Positions 1 through 5,717 of a stretch of 5,717 nt of DNA are shown piece by piece. Position numbers and translations under genes: made by a program. The notes below the pieces were generated by a model. It made no database searches and had not been told where the DNA came from. It saw only the letters and a program-made list of their open reading frames with translations. Origin of the DNA: JBFLVQ01 sp040758525 (GTDB taxonomy: Bacteria; Acidobacteriota; Blastocatellia; Chloracidobacteriales; JADJPF01); the NCBI GenBank assembly GCA_040758525.1, contig JBFLVQ010000623.1, positions 1 through 5,717 on the forward strand, written 5' to 3'. Positions within the stretch are counted from its first letter, which is position 1. The number at the start of each line of letters is the position of its first letter.

Positions 1-287
1 GAGGCAAGCTCGCAAAACCATCAATGATGGAAGTCAACGCGAACCTGGTAGTACTTCTGTAGGATACTGTCGTGAGACAGAATCTCGAACCCAGGAAGCT
101 TTGGCATTTATGCCAGAGTTGTTCACAAGAGTAAGGCGGACACAACAGAACTAAGCAGGCTAAAGTAGGAGATAAAGCCTGTCGGGAAGAAGATTGGAGA
201 AAGCAGAGATAATCTACAAAGGCGTGCTGAGAGGTTTAAACGCCGCACAACAATGCACTGAATTGTCAGACCTCAATGAATTAGAGG
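1..287 (+). ncRNA. Structured non-coding region, possible 5' part of a group II intron RNA (tentative)
   Basis: No convincing ORF lies here, but successive segments pair. Stems are 18-22/26-30; 44-48/91-95 enclosing 67-71/76-80, which is capped by a GTGA (GNRA-type) tetraloop; 99-106/111-118 (8 bp with one G-T pair, loop TTTA); an outer pairing of CAAC 35-38 with GTTG 118-121 that would close a multi-branch junction; 156-161/176-181; 191-195/211-215; 221-225/240-244; and 250-254/262-266. So many ordered local stems, one with a GNRA cap, suggest a structured RNA on the plus strand that probably begins before the window. A group II intron domain I-III segment, cut off before its reverse transcriptase ORF, is one candidate. 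I cannot identify domain V or an intron boundary. A long untranslated leader or chance pairing in a decayed element are alternatives. The pairings were found by eye. Confidence 0.35.
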
Positions 288-288
288 G

Positions 289-317
289 GGCGGCTCATTA
301 ACTTATTTTTAGCCGCC
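289..317. repeat. 7-bp inverted repeat spanning the stop codon of the Asp-box gene
   Basis: GGCGGCT at 289-295 pairs perfectly with AGCCGCC at 311-317 across a 15-nt loop. The loop contains the TAA stop (298-300) of the minus-strand propeller gene. The GC-rich stem could stabilise the 3' end of that mRNA or help end transcription. Neither strand has a T-run after it, so it is not a standard intrinsic terminator. Confidence 0.35.
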
Positions 318-2517
318 AAATACTTCGCCCATAAGTGGCCGCACTCAATATCCTATTTTCGACATGATAGACAAGATCAACAACTATTGTGTTGGGCAGA
401 TTGCCTGAGAGGTTTGTCCAGGTTGAGCCAAGATTGTCTGTCATGAATACTCCTACATCATTACAAACCAATATAGTGTCAGGTGCGTCTGGCCTGATTG
501 CGATGCAATGGTGTGGCACATCAGGTAACTGCCCTCTGTCGATATCCTGCCAACTTATACCGCCATCCTTTGAGGCATAAACATGTGAATGTCCAAAATT
601 GGCAACTGTGGCAAACAAGTGATTAGCATTGCGTGGATCTGTTGCCAGGCGAGTAATGATATAGCCGGGCAGTGTTGCGCCAGCGAGATTAGCACTCCAA
701 TTCTCTCCACCATCCAAACTGCGGAATAGTCCGCCATCCTCTGTACCAACATAGATATTTTTCGAATTAGCGCGGGCAATCTCTATCGCCGAGATCTGAC
801 TGTCATCCAGTGATGGGGAAACCGCTGTCCAATGGTTACCATCATCCTTTGAGCGCCAGACACGATAAGAGCCGCTGAACACGATGCGCGAATTATTTGG
901 GTCCAACGCAATATATGCCATCCAGACAAAATCCTGCTCTGCCTCGTCAGCGGAAGGCGAAACATCAACAGGAATTTCTCCTGGCTTGAATCGATAAATA
1001 TGTAGATTTTGATAAGAGGCAAAGATATGACCAGCAATTTTGCGATCAAAGACGATCCAGCCGCCATCACCACCAAGAAGTTCAAAATGATTGTCACTAG
1101 CTCCTGTCTGAGTGATTAATGTGCCATTATCTTGCGAGCCTCCACCAAAGAGACGACCATCGCTTTGTGCAACATCTAGGTCATAATACATCGTAATTGC
1201 CAGGCCATTGCTGCGATTTTCCCAGTTCTTACCAGCATCTTCGCTGACATCTAGACCACCATCATTGCAATCGTAGATCAAGCCTGGCCTCGCGTCTGAC
1301 ATCAACAGACAATGATGATCAGCATGGGCATAATTAAAGCGGCCCCGTTGCACATTCCACTTTGTTGCCCTATCCCAAGTTTTACCGCCATCCCTTGATA
1401 TATGCAGATCAACTCCTCCACAAATAACGAAATTCGGCTTGGTCGGATGAACAGCAATAGTGTTGCCATATGAGATCTGTCCCTCTTTAATAAAGTGGTT
1501 GCCAGCGATATTGACCCAACTATTGCCACCATTATGGCTGCGAAAGACACCTAGCAACAGATCCATTCTGTCACTCTTAAGATCGGCTGCAAACGCATAA
1601 ATAACATCTGGATTAGACGGACTGATGGCAAGTGTAGTGCGCCCTATTCTATCTGTATCAGGCAGGCCGATGGTAAGCTGTGTCCAGTTTTTGCCTCCAT
1701 CCATTGAGCGATAAATACCATTTCTCGCACCACGCTCAGTAAAGGTGGCAAAAATGACGCCTTTCTCTTGCGGATGAAATACGATGCAATGACACCAATA
1801 ATTATTAGATGAGATGAAAGTTTCGCGCATCCAATTTTTCCCACCATCAAGTGTGTAATACATACCACCGAAATCATTATTACTTGCCATCTGTCCATAG
1901 CCTATGCCAGCGATACGAATATGTTGACTATTGAATGGATCTATGGCGATTACTCCAATGCGATTAGGAATACCTGCTTTCTCGGCAGGCGCAAAGAGTT
2001 TCCAATTTTTTCCACTATCAGTTGTTTTATAAATTCCCACGCCTGGATATGAGTCTGCAGAGAGATTTGCTTCACCTGTACCACAATAGAGAATATTCGG
2101 GTTTTTATAATCAATGGCAAGAGAGCCAACATTCAAAACATCCTGTTTATGCCACTGTGATAACCAGGTTTTTCCAGCATCAGGGCTATACCAGACGCCA
2201 CCACCCGCTGCACCTACCCAGATTCGTTCAGGCTGCTGTGGATGACAGACGATACTTGTTAGACGTCCTCCAATATTAGTCGGTCCAACACTCTGCCAAT
2301 CTGCATTAGCCTGATGCAATAATTCTTTCTTCACACGGGAACGCTCTTTTATCAACCGCTGCACAGATGGTTCACGAACGGGCCAGGCAACACGTGATTG
2401 AAACCATATACTGCGAGACTTGTGGTTGGTGAGCCTAGGCTGGGAACCGACTTTTTTTATCTCGCTACGAGAAGGCCCAGGAATTATTGGGATCTTATTT
2501 TGGGGTTTTTTAGCCAT
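298..2517 (-). CDS. Asp-box (BNR/sortilin-like) beta-propeller repeat protein
   Basis: This 739-residue protein is built of Asp-box repeats of the kind found in BNR/sialidase-like and VPS10/sortilin-like propellers. I count eleven S/T-x-D-x-G-x-T/N-W type motifs starting near residues 111, 166, 222, 271, 327, 374, 425, 556, 600, 649 and 693; most are close to SxDGGKNW. The stretch 398-465 has family hallmarks: the histidine cluster HADHHC, NDGG, and GGSQDNGT at 458-465. GGDGG follows at 482-486, and the protein ends in AATYGRSIWRL, a usual C-terminus for such proteins. The Asp-boxes keep the fold and are not catalytic by themselves; I see no definite active site, so enzyme activity should not be assumed. 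Residues 1-75 are basic and polar, with no hydrophobic signal peptide, which is odd for a family often exported. The start ATG (2515-2517) has only a weak purine-rich sequence upstream. Ligand and role are unknown. Confidence 0.88.
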   Translation of the reverse strand: MAKKPQNKIPIIPGPSRSEIKKVGSQPRLTNHKSRSIWFQSRVAWPVREPSVQRLIKERSRVKKELLHQANADWQSVGPTNIGGRLTSIVCHPQQPERIWVGAAGGGVWYSPDAGKTWLSQWHKQDVLNVGSLAIDYKNPNILYCGTGEANLSADSYPGVGIYKTTDSGKNWKLFAPAEKAGIPNRIGVIAIDPFNSQHIRIAGIGYGQMASNNDFGGMYYTLDGGKNWMRETFISSNNYWCHCIVFHPQEKGVIFATFTERGARNGIYRSMDGGKNWTQLTIGLPDTDRIGRTTLAISPSNPDVIYAFAADLKSDRMDLLLGVFRSHNGGNSWVNIAGNHFIKEGQISYGNTIAVHPTKPNFVICGGVDLHISRDGGKTWDRATKWNVQRGRFNYAHADHHCLLMSDARPGLIYDCNDGGLDVSEDAGKNWENRSNGLAITMYYDLDVAQSDGRLFGGGSQDNGTLITQTGASDNHFELLGGDGGWIVFDRKIAGHIFASYQNLHIYRFKPGEIPVDVSPSADEAEQDFVWMAYIALDPNNSRIVFSGSYRVWRSKDDGNHWTAVSPSLDDSQISAIEIARANSKNIYVGTEDGGLFRSLDGGENWSANLAGATLPGYIITRLATDPRNANHLFATVANFGHSHVYASKDGGISWQDIDRGQLPDVPHHCIAIRPDAPDTILVCNDVGVFMTDNLGSTWTNLSGNLPNTIVVDLVYHVENRILSAATYGRSIWRLKIS

Positions 2518-2558
2518 AATCTACTTTTTTCTTCGCTTTCTCAAACAGGTTGAAAATA

Positions 2559-2564
2559 ATTATA
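2559..2564 (-). promoter_or_regulatory. Possible -10 box for the Asp-box gene
   Basis: The minus strand reads TATAAT here, 41 bp upstream of the start codon, which would give a 5' leader of roughly 35 nt. The hexamer 17 bp further upstream is CATTAA, a poor -35. A TTGACT at 2566-2571 lies too close to serve this -10. The surroundings are AT-rich, so a chance match is quite possible. Confidence 0.3.
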
Positions 2565-2641
2565 AAGTCAACTTCAAAATATTAATGGATTATTACTGGA
2601 AGGCGAGAGAAAATCGATAGAGCCAATGGCTAAACGAATTG

Positions 2642-2669
2642 CTGGTGGTGATAGAATAATCACCACCAG
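2642..2669. repeat. Perfect 11-bp inverted repeat (hairpin) in the intergenic region
   Basis: CTGGTGGTGAT (2642-2652) and ATCACCACCAG (2659-2669) are exact reverse complements separated by AGAATA. It lies between the end of the DUF3224 gene and the start of the Asp-box gene, both on the minus strand. It could end transcription of the upstream gene, shield an mRNA end, or be a protein-binding palindrome. Neither flank has the T-run of an intrinsic terminator. Confidence 0.5.
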
Positions 2670-2778
2670 GCTGATCAGGATTCTCTTTATCAATAAGTCA
2701 AGGCGGTTGCGGTAGAATATGAGCAATTTTTTGCGATCAGTAGGCCTGAGGATGATAGAAAGAGTTTAGGTTTTATGT

Positions 2779-3267
2779 TCACTTTCCCTTAAGTGTGTAC
2801 TCGAACTCATAGGAGTGCTTACTACCTTCGATAATTATTGTCATTGTACCGGCGATTCCGGCCAACTCATCGGTTCCCGAATCCGGCACCACAGTGACAT
2901 CCATTTTATAGACGCCCTTACTCATGGTCCCTTTGTGCTGTAGGATGAAGCTGCCACGCTTCCCATTCAATGTGCCGGTCACCAATTCTAACGCAACATA
3001 GCCGGCCGAACCTTCAACGGGTGTTCCGGCCGCTAGCATCTGCCCCTTGCTAATGGCCTCAAGATCGCCTTGGAACTGTTTGTCAAGAAACAACCGACCA
3101 AAAGGCCCGCCTGCGCTGTCATCCTGTGGTTGTGGTCTTATTTTTACTTCGAACGTTCCATGTGCAGTCATAGTAGTTGCCTCTTTCTCAGTAGATTTGT
3201 TAACACCCTCATCAGCCTGAACACAGACAGCGAGGACAAGTGCGAAAAAAATCACGATATATTTCAT
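2779..3267 (-). CDS. Exported DUF3224 domain protein
   Basis: This is a 162-residue protein. Residues 1-18 form a classic signal peptide: a hydrophobic run after MKY, with a likely signal peptidase I site after VQA, leaving a mature protein of about 144 residues in the periplasm. The rest is a full DUF3224 domain, recognised from MTAHGTFEVK (33-42), FGRLFLDKQFQGDL (56-69), GSAGYVALE (86-94), GSFILQHKGTM (105-115) and VVPDSGTDELAGI (126-138). Family members are thought to fold as a small calycin-like barrel; the biochemical role is unknown. Many relatives are cytosolic and begin near MTAHG, so the leader is a local addition. The frame is open upstream to 3333, but I start at 3267 because GGAGGAG sits just ahead and the signal peptide begins there. 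The cysteine at residue 15 lacks a good lipobox (LAVC), so a lipoprotein is less likely. The gene is divergent from the AraC-type regulator. Confidence 0.9.
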   Translation of the reverse strand: MKYIVIFFALVLAVCVQADEGVNKSTEKEATTMTAHGTFEVKIRPQPQDDSAGGPFGRLFLDKQFQGDLEAISKGQMLAAGTPVEGSAGYVALELVTGTLNGKRGSFILQHKGTMSKGVYKMDVTVVPDSGTDELAGIAGTMTIIIEGSKHSYEFEYTLKGK

Positions 3268-3336
3268 GGTCTCCTCCAATTTCTGTAAAATAATAGCGAG
3301 CCAGACATTGCTTGTATTGCATAAACGCGACACACT
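3268..3336. promoter_or_regulatory. Divergent promoter region between the DUF3224 gene and the AraC-type regulator
   Basis: Only 69 bp separate the two start codons, so both promoters must lie here or overlap the genes. On the minus strand TATTAT (3290-3295) is a near-consensus -10 that would start the DUF3224 mRNA about 16 nt before its ATG; the -35 region is weak. On the plus strand CATAAA (3320-3325) is a weak -10 that would start transcription almost at the regulator ATG. ATTGC occurs twice nine bases apart (3307-3311 and 3316-3320) in the middle of the region. AraC proteins often bind direct repeats, so this could be operator sequence, but the repeat is short and may be chance. Confidence 0.4.
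3271..3277 (-). promoter_or_regulatory. Strong Shine-Dalgarno site of the DUF3224 gene
   Basis: The minus strand reads GGAGGAG, with the GGAGG core five bases before the ATG at 3267. It decides the start codon over the longer open frame and predicts efficient translation. Confidence 0.8.
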
Positions 3337-4152
3337 ATGATCCGCCGAAAAACCGATCCACCGAGAGGAGTATTAAAGACCACTGTTGCTGACCAGCAAC
3401 GCTACCGGCATGAACGCTATCATCCCTCCCCAGATTTAGAACTGTATGTAGAACACTATTGGATAGCGGAATGGGACCTACGTGGACAAGCCCCTGAGCG
3501 AGTAGAGACGTTGCCGCACCCAAGTGTGCATATGATCTTCCAACAGAACGGCAGAAGTCGGATTGGGGGTGCAGCAAGGGCAAAATTCTCCACATTATTG
3601 GAGGATAAGGATGGTGTTTTTGCAGTGAAGTTTACTCCGGGAGGGTTCTATCCGTTTGTGGGTGTTCCGGTATCAAGATTTTCCAATATGATAATGAGTC
3701 TTCATGACGTCTTTGGTGTGAAAGGCGATAATCTGGACCGTGCAGTTTTAGCAGAGAGTACAGACCTATCTCGTATCAATGTCGTTGAGGATTTTCTTCG
3801 CGCCCACCACCACGAGCCAGATGAGAACATCCATAGAGTAACAGAGATTGTCTATACAGTGGCGAAGGAAAGAGGAATACTGAAGGTGCAAGACCTTGTT
3901 GATCGCTACGGCCTGAACAAGCGAACATTGCAACGATTGTTTGCCAAGTACGTCGGAGTGAGTCCTAAATGGGTGATCCAGCGTTACCGACTTCACGAAG
4001 CTGCGGAACAATTGGCGACGCACGCATCGGTTAATCAGTCAATGCTTGCTTTAAATCTGGGCTATAGCGACCAAGCTCACTTCGTGCGAGATTTCAAGGC
4101 AATAGTAGGAGTATCGCCAGTTGCGTACGCCAAAGCAGCGCGTAAGGATTAG
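3337..4152 (+). CDS. AraC-family transcriptional regulator with DUF6597-type N-terminal domain
   Basis: This is a 271-residue cytoplasmic DNA-binding regulator. The N-terminal half matches the DUF6597 sensing domain: PSPDLELYVEHYWIAEWDLR (30-49), LPHPSVHMIF (59-68), and VFAVKFTPGGFYPFVGVPVS (94-113). The C-terminal half carries the two AraC helix-turn-helix units: first about 181-219, with LNKRTLQRLFAKYVGVSPKW and then VIQRYRLHEAAE; second about 236-267, with LGYSDQAHFVRDF and VGVSPVAYAKA. Length and end point are normal for the subfamily. The start ATG has no visible Shine-Dalgarno site. The conserved RGVLK (10-14) follows soon after it and there is no closer downstream start, so I keep this one; a leaderless or short-leader mRNA is possible. 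The gene diverges from the DUF3224 gene and probably controls it and itself; that is inferred from position only. The effector ligand is unknown. Confidence 0.93.
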   Translation: MIRRKTDPPRGVLKTTVADQQRYRHERYHPSPDLELYVEHYWIAEWDLRGQAPERVETLPHPSVHMIFQQNGRSRIGGAARAKFSTLLEDKDGVFAVKFTPGGFYPFVGVPVSRFSNMIMSLHDVFGVKGDNLDRAVLAESTDLSRINVVEDFLRAHHHEPDENIHRVTEIVYTVAKERGILKVQDLVDRYGLNKRTLQRLFAKYVGVSPKWVIQRYRLHEAAEQLATHASVNQSMLALNLGYSDQAHFVRDFKAIVGVSPVAYAKAARKD

Positions 4153-4548
4153 CTATTGAAACCAGAGCCGCTCAGCATTGTATGGAAAAAATGCAGATGG
4201 CCAAGGTTTCCAAACGCCCTGAAAGGAGATCGCAGCCATCTGCAAGAGATGCATGTGACTTTTACTGTCTTGCTAAATAAAGCCTAACCTTATCTGAGTA
4301 GGTAGTAAGTGAGATTGCGGTGATAGTGCGAGAGAATAGAAGAGATTTGTGCATCCACTAGAGCAGTAGAAAAGTTGAGGAGAAAAACATGCTATTGAGG
4401 AGCAGAAAAAAAGAGAGCAGATGAATGGAAGAAAGAGTAAGAACAAAGCTCAGCAATCAATTTTTGAGAAGGAAGAAAAAACGAAAACACGGTGAACTAT
4501 AAGCTTTCTGGGAAATTGCTAGAAGAAGAGGAGAAGATAGGTAGAGAA
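4153..4548. other. Gene-poor, purine-rich stretch downstream of the AraC-type regulator
   Basis: I find no convincing gene in these 396 bp. The first hundred bases carry an inverted repeat. From about 4321 the plus strand is strongly purine-biased: by hand count 174 of 240 bases in 4321-4560 are A or G. One plus frame, from about 4337, reads as a lysine/glutamate-rich chain but is broken by three stops (near 4399, 4438 and 4468) before continuing into an open frame from 4492. Another frame gives a 24-residue ORF starting near 4421 with no ribosome-binding site. It could be a decayed gene or simple low-complexity drift. No tRNA, CRISPR or clear terminator is seen. Confidence 0.5.
4192..4244. 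repeat. 10-bp perfect inverted repeat downstream of the AraC-type regulator
   Basis: TGCAGATGGC (4192-4201) and GCCATCTGCA (4235-4244) are exact reverse complements with a 33-nt spacer. It lies 40 bp past the regulator stop codon, between two convergent genes. The long loop and lack of a T-run argue against a standard intrinsic terminator. It could be the remnant of a small mobile element or a transcript-end structure. Confidence 0.4.
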
Positions 4549-4839
4549 CTAGGAAGGCTCAGGGGGGTGAATATTGAAAGCCTGGAAGATAAGGTCGCGA
4601 GTAATTTGAAGAAAGTAGAGGTCAAGAGCATCACAGGATTGGTCATAGATAGCAATGAGGGTGTTATTGTTAAAAGATTCAGAAGCACGGATCATAATAG
4701 TAGAATGGCGCTGGCCTTGATAGCAATAAGCTGTGATACCATAACGTGAGAGCAAGGCCATCAAGATACGATGTGCCCAGGGGTCCATGCGAGAAAACCG
4801 AAATTCAATAGGCGGCTCAGTCTGCGCTAATTCTTTCAA
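4549..4839 (-). CDS. Small conserved hypothetical protein, possibly with a displaced start
   Basis: This 96-residue protein has a pattern I associate with a family of short uncharacterised bacterial proteins: PWAHRILMALLSRYGITAYC (20-39), then YQGQRHSTIMIRASESF (40-56), then TLIAIYDQSCDALDLYF and QITRDLIFQAF. Relatives, as I recall them, read roughly PW...L..ALcRRYGL.PYRY.RQR.TTVMVR.P..F.d.tLWPEF, so the match runs along most of the length; this is memory, not a search. No function is known to me. The only available start is TTG at 4837-4839, just after an in-frame TGA (4843-4845) and with no Shine-Dalgarno site, so the native 5' end may have been replaced. It sits head-to-head with a recombinase fragment that begins within a few bases. 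Its 3' half is pyrimidine-rich on the coding strand, unusual for a bacterial gene. The plus-strand frame 4492-4749 overlaps it, but I recognise nothing in that. Confidence 0.55.
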   Translation of the reverse strand: MKELAQTEPPIEFRFSRMDPWAHRILMALLSRYGITAYCYQGQRHSTIMIRASESFNNNTLIAIYDQSCDALDLYFLQITRDLIFQAFNIHPPEPS

Positions 4840-5563
4840 ATATCAGGATTGGTCTCAGCAGCGATCGAGTGCAGTATCGGCTCAAGCAGAACGTGAATTG
4901 TTGGCATTAGCAGAGAATCTGCCGAAAATTTGGTATGCCAGCACAACCACGAATGCAGATAGAAAACGGATTGTACGGCTGGTCATTAAAGATGTGATAA
5001 TCGATAGGAAACGTCAACCGGGACAAGTATGGTTGCAAATTAATTGGCAAACCCGAGCGATAACTCAGCAATGGATAGAGTATCGTGTTTTGCGCTATGC
5101 AGAGGTAGCACAAGCCGATATTGTCCGACAACGTTTGAAGGAGCTTAAAGAAGCAGGAAAAAGAGCTAGCGATATTGTGAGAATATTAAAAGCGGAAGGA
5201 TATCGGGCTCTCAAAGGAGGAGAAATAAATCATAATACAGTTCTTAACATGCGGCAGATGTGGCAGATAGACTCGCCAAAGCAAGCCAGAAAAAAAGTGT
5301 TTGACCGCTGGGATGATGGCAGTTACACCATGCAAGGAGTTGTATCTGTCATTGGAGTTAATATTAGAACGGTCTATTGGTGGATCAAACGTGGCATACT
5401 TGATGCCCATCAGCCATTTAAGCACAGCCCCTGGAAAATAGTATTGAGCCAAGAAAAGATTGCTGAGCTAAAGGAATATGTCGCGCGTGTAAGGATACTT
5501 CCAAAAACCAAGCGGGGTAACAAGCGTGGCGTTTATAAAACAGATTGCGATCAACTTAAATAA
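4787..5563 (+). pseudogene. C-terminal fragment of a large serine recombinase, catalytic domain missing
   Basis: The open frame gives 258 residues; family-like sequence begins around residue 19 (about 4841). LLALAENLPKIWYASTTT (38-55), DRKRIVRLVIKDV (58-70) and VWLQINWQT (81-89) match the region after the recombinase and zinc-ribbon/coiled-coil part of large serine recombinases. Residues 101-160 resemble the following segment, in which short helices end in AEGY, and 172-242 resemble a C-terminal helix-turn-helix tail: WDDGSYTMQGV, then TVYWWIKRGIL, then PWKIVLSQEKIAEL. Full-length enzymes are usually 500-700 residues with a catalytic serine near the N-terminus; that part is absent and the upstream DNA holds an unrelated minus-strand gene, so it cannot recombine DNA. 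The remaining C-terminal domain is free of stops and could still be made: AGGGG lies three bases before the ATG at 4787. The last 15 residues or so (after KTKR) do not look like the family end. Confidence 0.75.
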
Positions 5564-5576
5564 CCAAGCAGGCATT

Positions 5577-5717
5577 ATGAAACCATCACGTGTTGAAGAA
5601 GGTGATATTGCACAAACAAAATGCCTGATTGCTGCTGGAGCAAATGTCAATGCCAGGGATGACTTTGGCAATACACCATTACATATCGCCATTGAGAAAA
5701 ACTTTGTTAACACCGTC
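5577..5717 (+). CDS. Ankyrin-repeat protein, 5' end only
   Basis: The frame gives 47 residues and runs off the right edge without a stop. CLIAAGANVNARDDFGNTPL (16-35) followed by HIAI is a textbook ankyrin unit: end of one repeat (LIAAGANVNA) and start of the next (D-FGNTPLHIA). EEGDIAQTK before it looks like the second helix of a capping repeat. Ankyrin repeats bind other proteins; in intracellular bacteria they are common in secreted effectors, but nothing here shows secretion. I place the start at ATG 5577, with a weak AGCAGG four bases ahead. The frame is also open upstream to a TAA at 5490-5492, and GTG at 5526 could be an earlier start, overlapping the recombinase frame by 38 bp. The gene may be full length beyond the window or a fragment. 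Confidence 0.75.
   Translation, partial: MKPSRVEEGDIAQTKCLIAAGANVNARDDFGNTPLHIAIEKNFVNTV

Noticed and set aside
44..95. tRNA-like look of the stem-loop with CTCGAACCC
   Set aside because: There is no GTTCRA T-loop, acceptor stem or anticodon arm in the right order; it fits better as part of a larger RNA fold.
783..1097. Minus-strand alternative frames inside the Asp-box gene (also 1302-1550 and 1644-1898)
   Set aside because: These are out-of-frame readings of repetitive Asp-box coding sequence with no motifs of their own.
2566..2587. TTGACT (minus strand) as a -35 box for the Asp-box gene
   Set aside because: The TATAAT lies almost directly beside it, and at 17 bp spacing there is no acceptable -10.
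2642..2669. Intrinsic terminator
   Set aside because: The stem is good, but neither strand has a T-run after it.
3268..3333. Longer start for the DUF3224 gene at 3333, adding 22 residues
   Set aside because: It would bury the signal peptide inside the protein, and the strong GGAGGAG site points to the ATG at 3267.
3335..3595. Minus-strand 86-residue frame over the AraC-type gene start
   Set aside because: It lies antisense to clearly conserved DUF6597-type sequence and has no family features.
4492..4749. Plus-strand 85-residue lysine/glutamate-rich frame
   Set aside because: It overlaps the minus-strand frame that resembles a known small protein family, has no ribosome-binding site, and matches nothing I recognise. 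It is kept only as a possible remnant in the findings.
1..5717. CRISPR arrays, toxin-antitoxin pairs or a multi-gene defence system
   Set aside because: No regularly spaced repeats, cas-like genes or paired small ORFs with ribosome-binding sites are present; the genes belong to unrelated known families.

Overview
The window looks bacterial. Genes are compact, one ribosome-binding site is clearly Shine-Dalgarno type, and the regulator and recombinase families are bacterial. The families fit a proteobacterium best. The ankyrin-repeat ORF and the Asp-box propeller protein would suit a host- or protist-associated species, but that is inference and nothing here fixes the taxon.

Layout, left to right. 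Positions 1-287 hold no recognisable gene. They fold on paper into a chain of nested hairpins and look like part of a structured RNA, perhaps the 5' part of a decayed group II intron. Positions 298-2517 (minus) encode a 739-residue protein with eleven Asp-box (BNR) motifs and no visible signal peptide. A 261-bp spacer with a perfect 11-bp hairpin separates it from 2779-3267 (minus), a secreted DUF3224 protein with a strong ribosome-binding site. Diverging from that gene across only 69 bp is 3337-4152 (plus), an AraC-family regulator with a DUF6597-type N-terminal domain. The two probably form a regulator/target pair.

From 4153 to the right edge the DNA looks like accessory sequence that has been rearranged. 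There is a 396-bp purine-rich stretch with no convincing gene. Next comes a small conserved hypothetical protein (4549-4839, minus), which abuts head-to-head the C-terminal third of a large serine recombinase lacking its catalytic domain (homology about 4841-5512, ORF to 5563, plus). The start of an ankyrin-repeat gene runs off the right edge (5577-5717, plus). Its reading frame is open back into the recombinase 3' end.

I see no convincing new multi-gene system. The items most worth checking are the structured RNA at the left edge and the mosaic junctions around 4840 and 5510.
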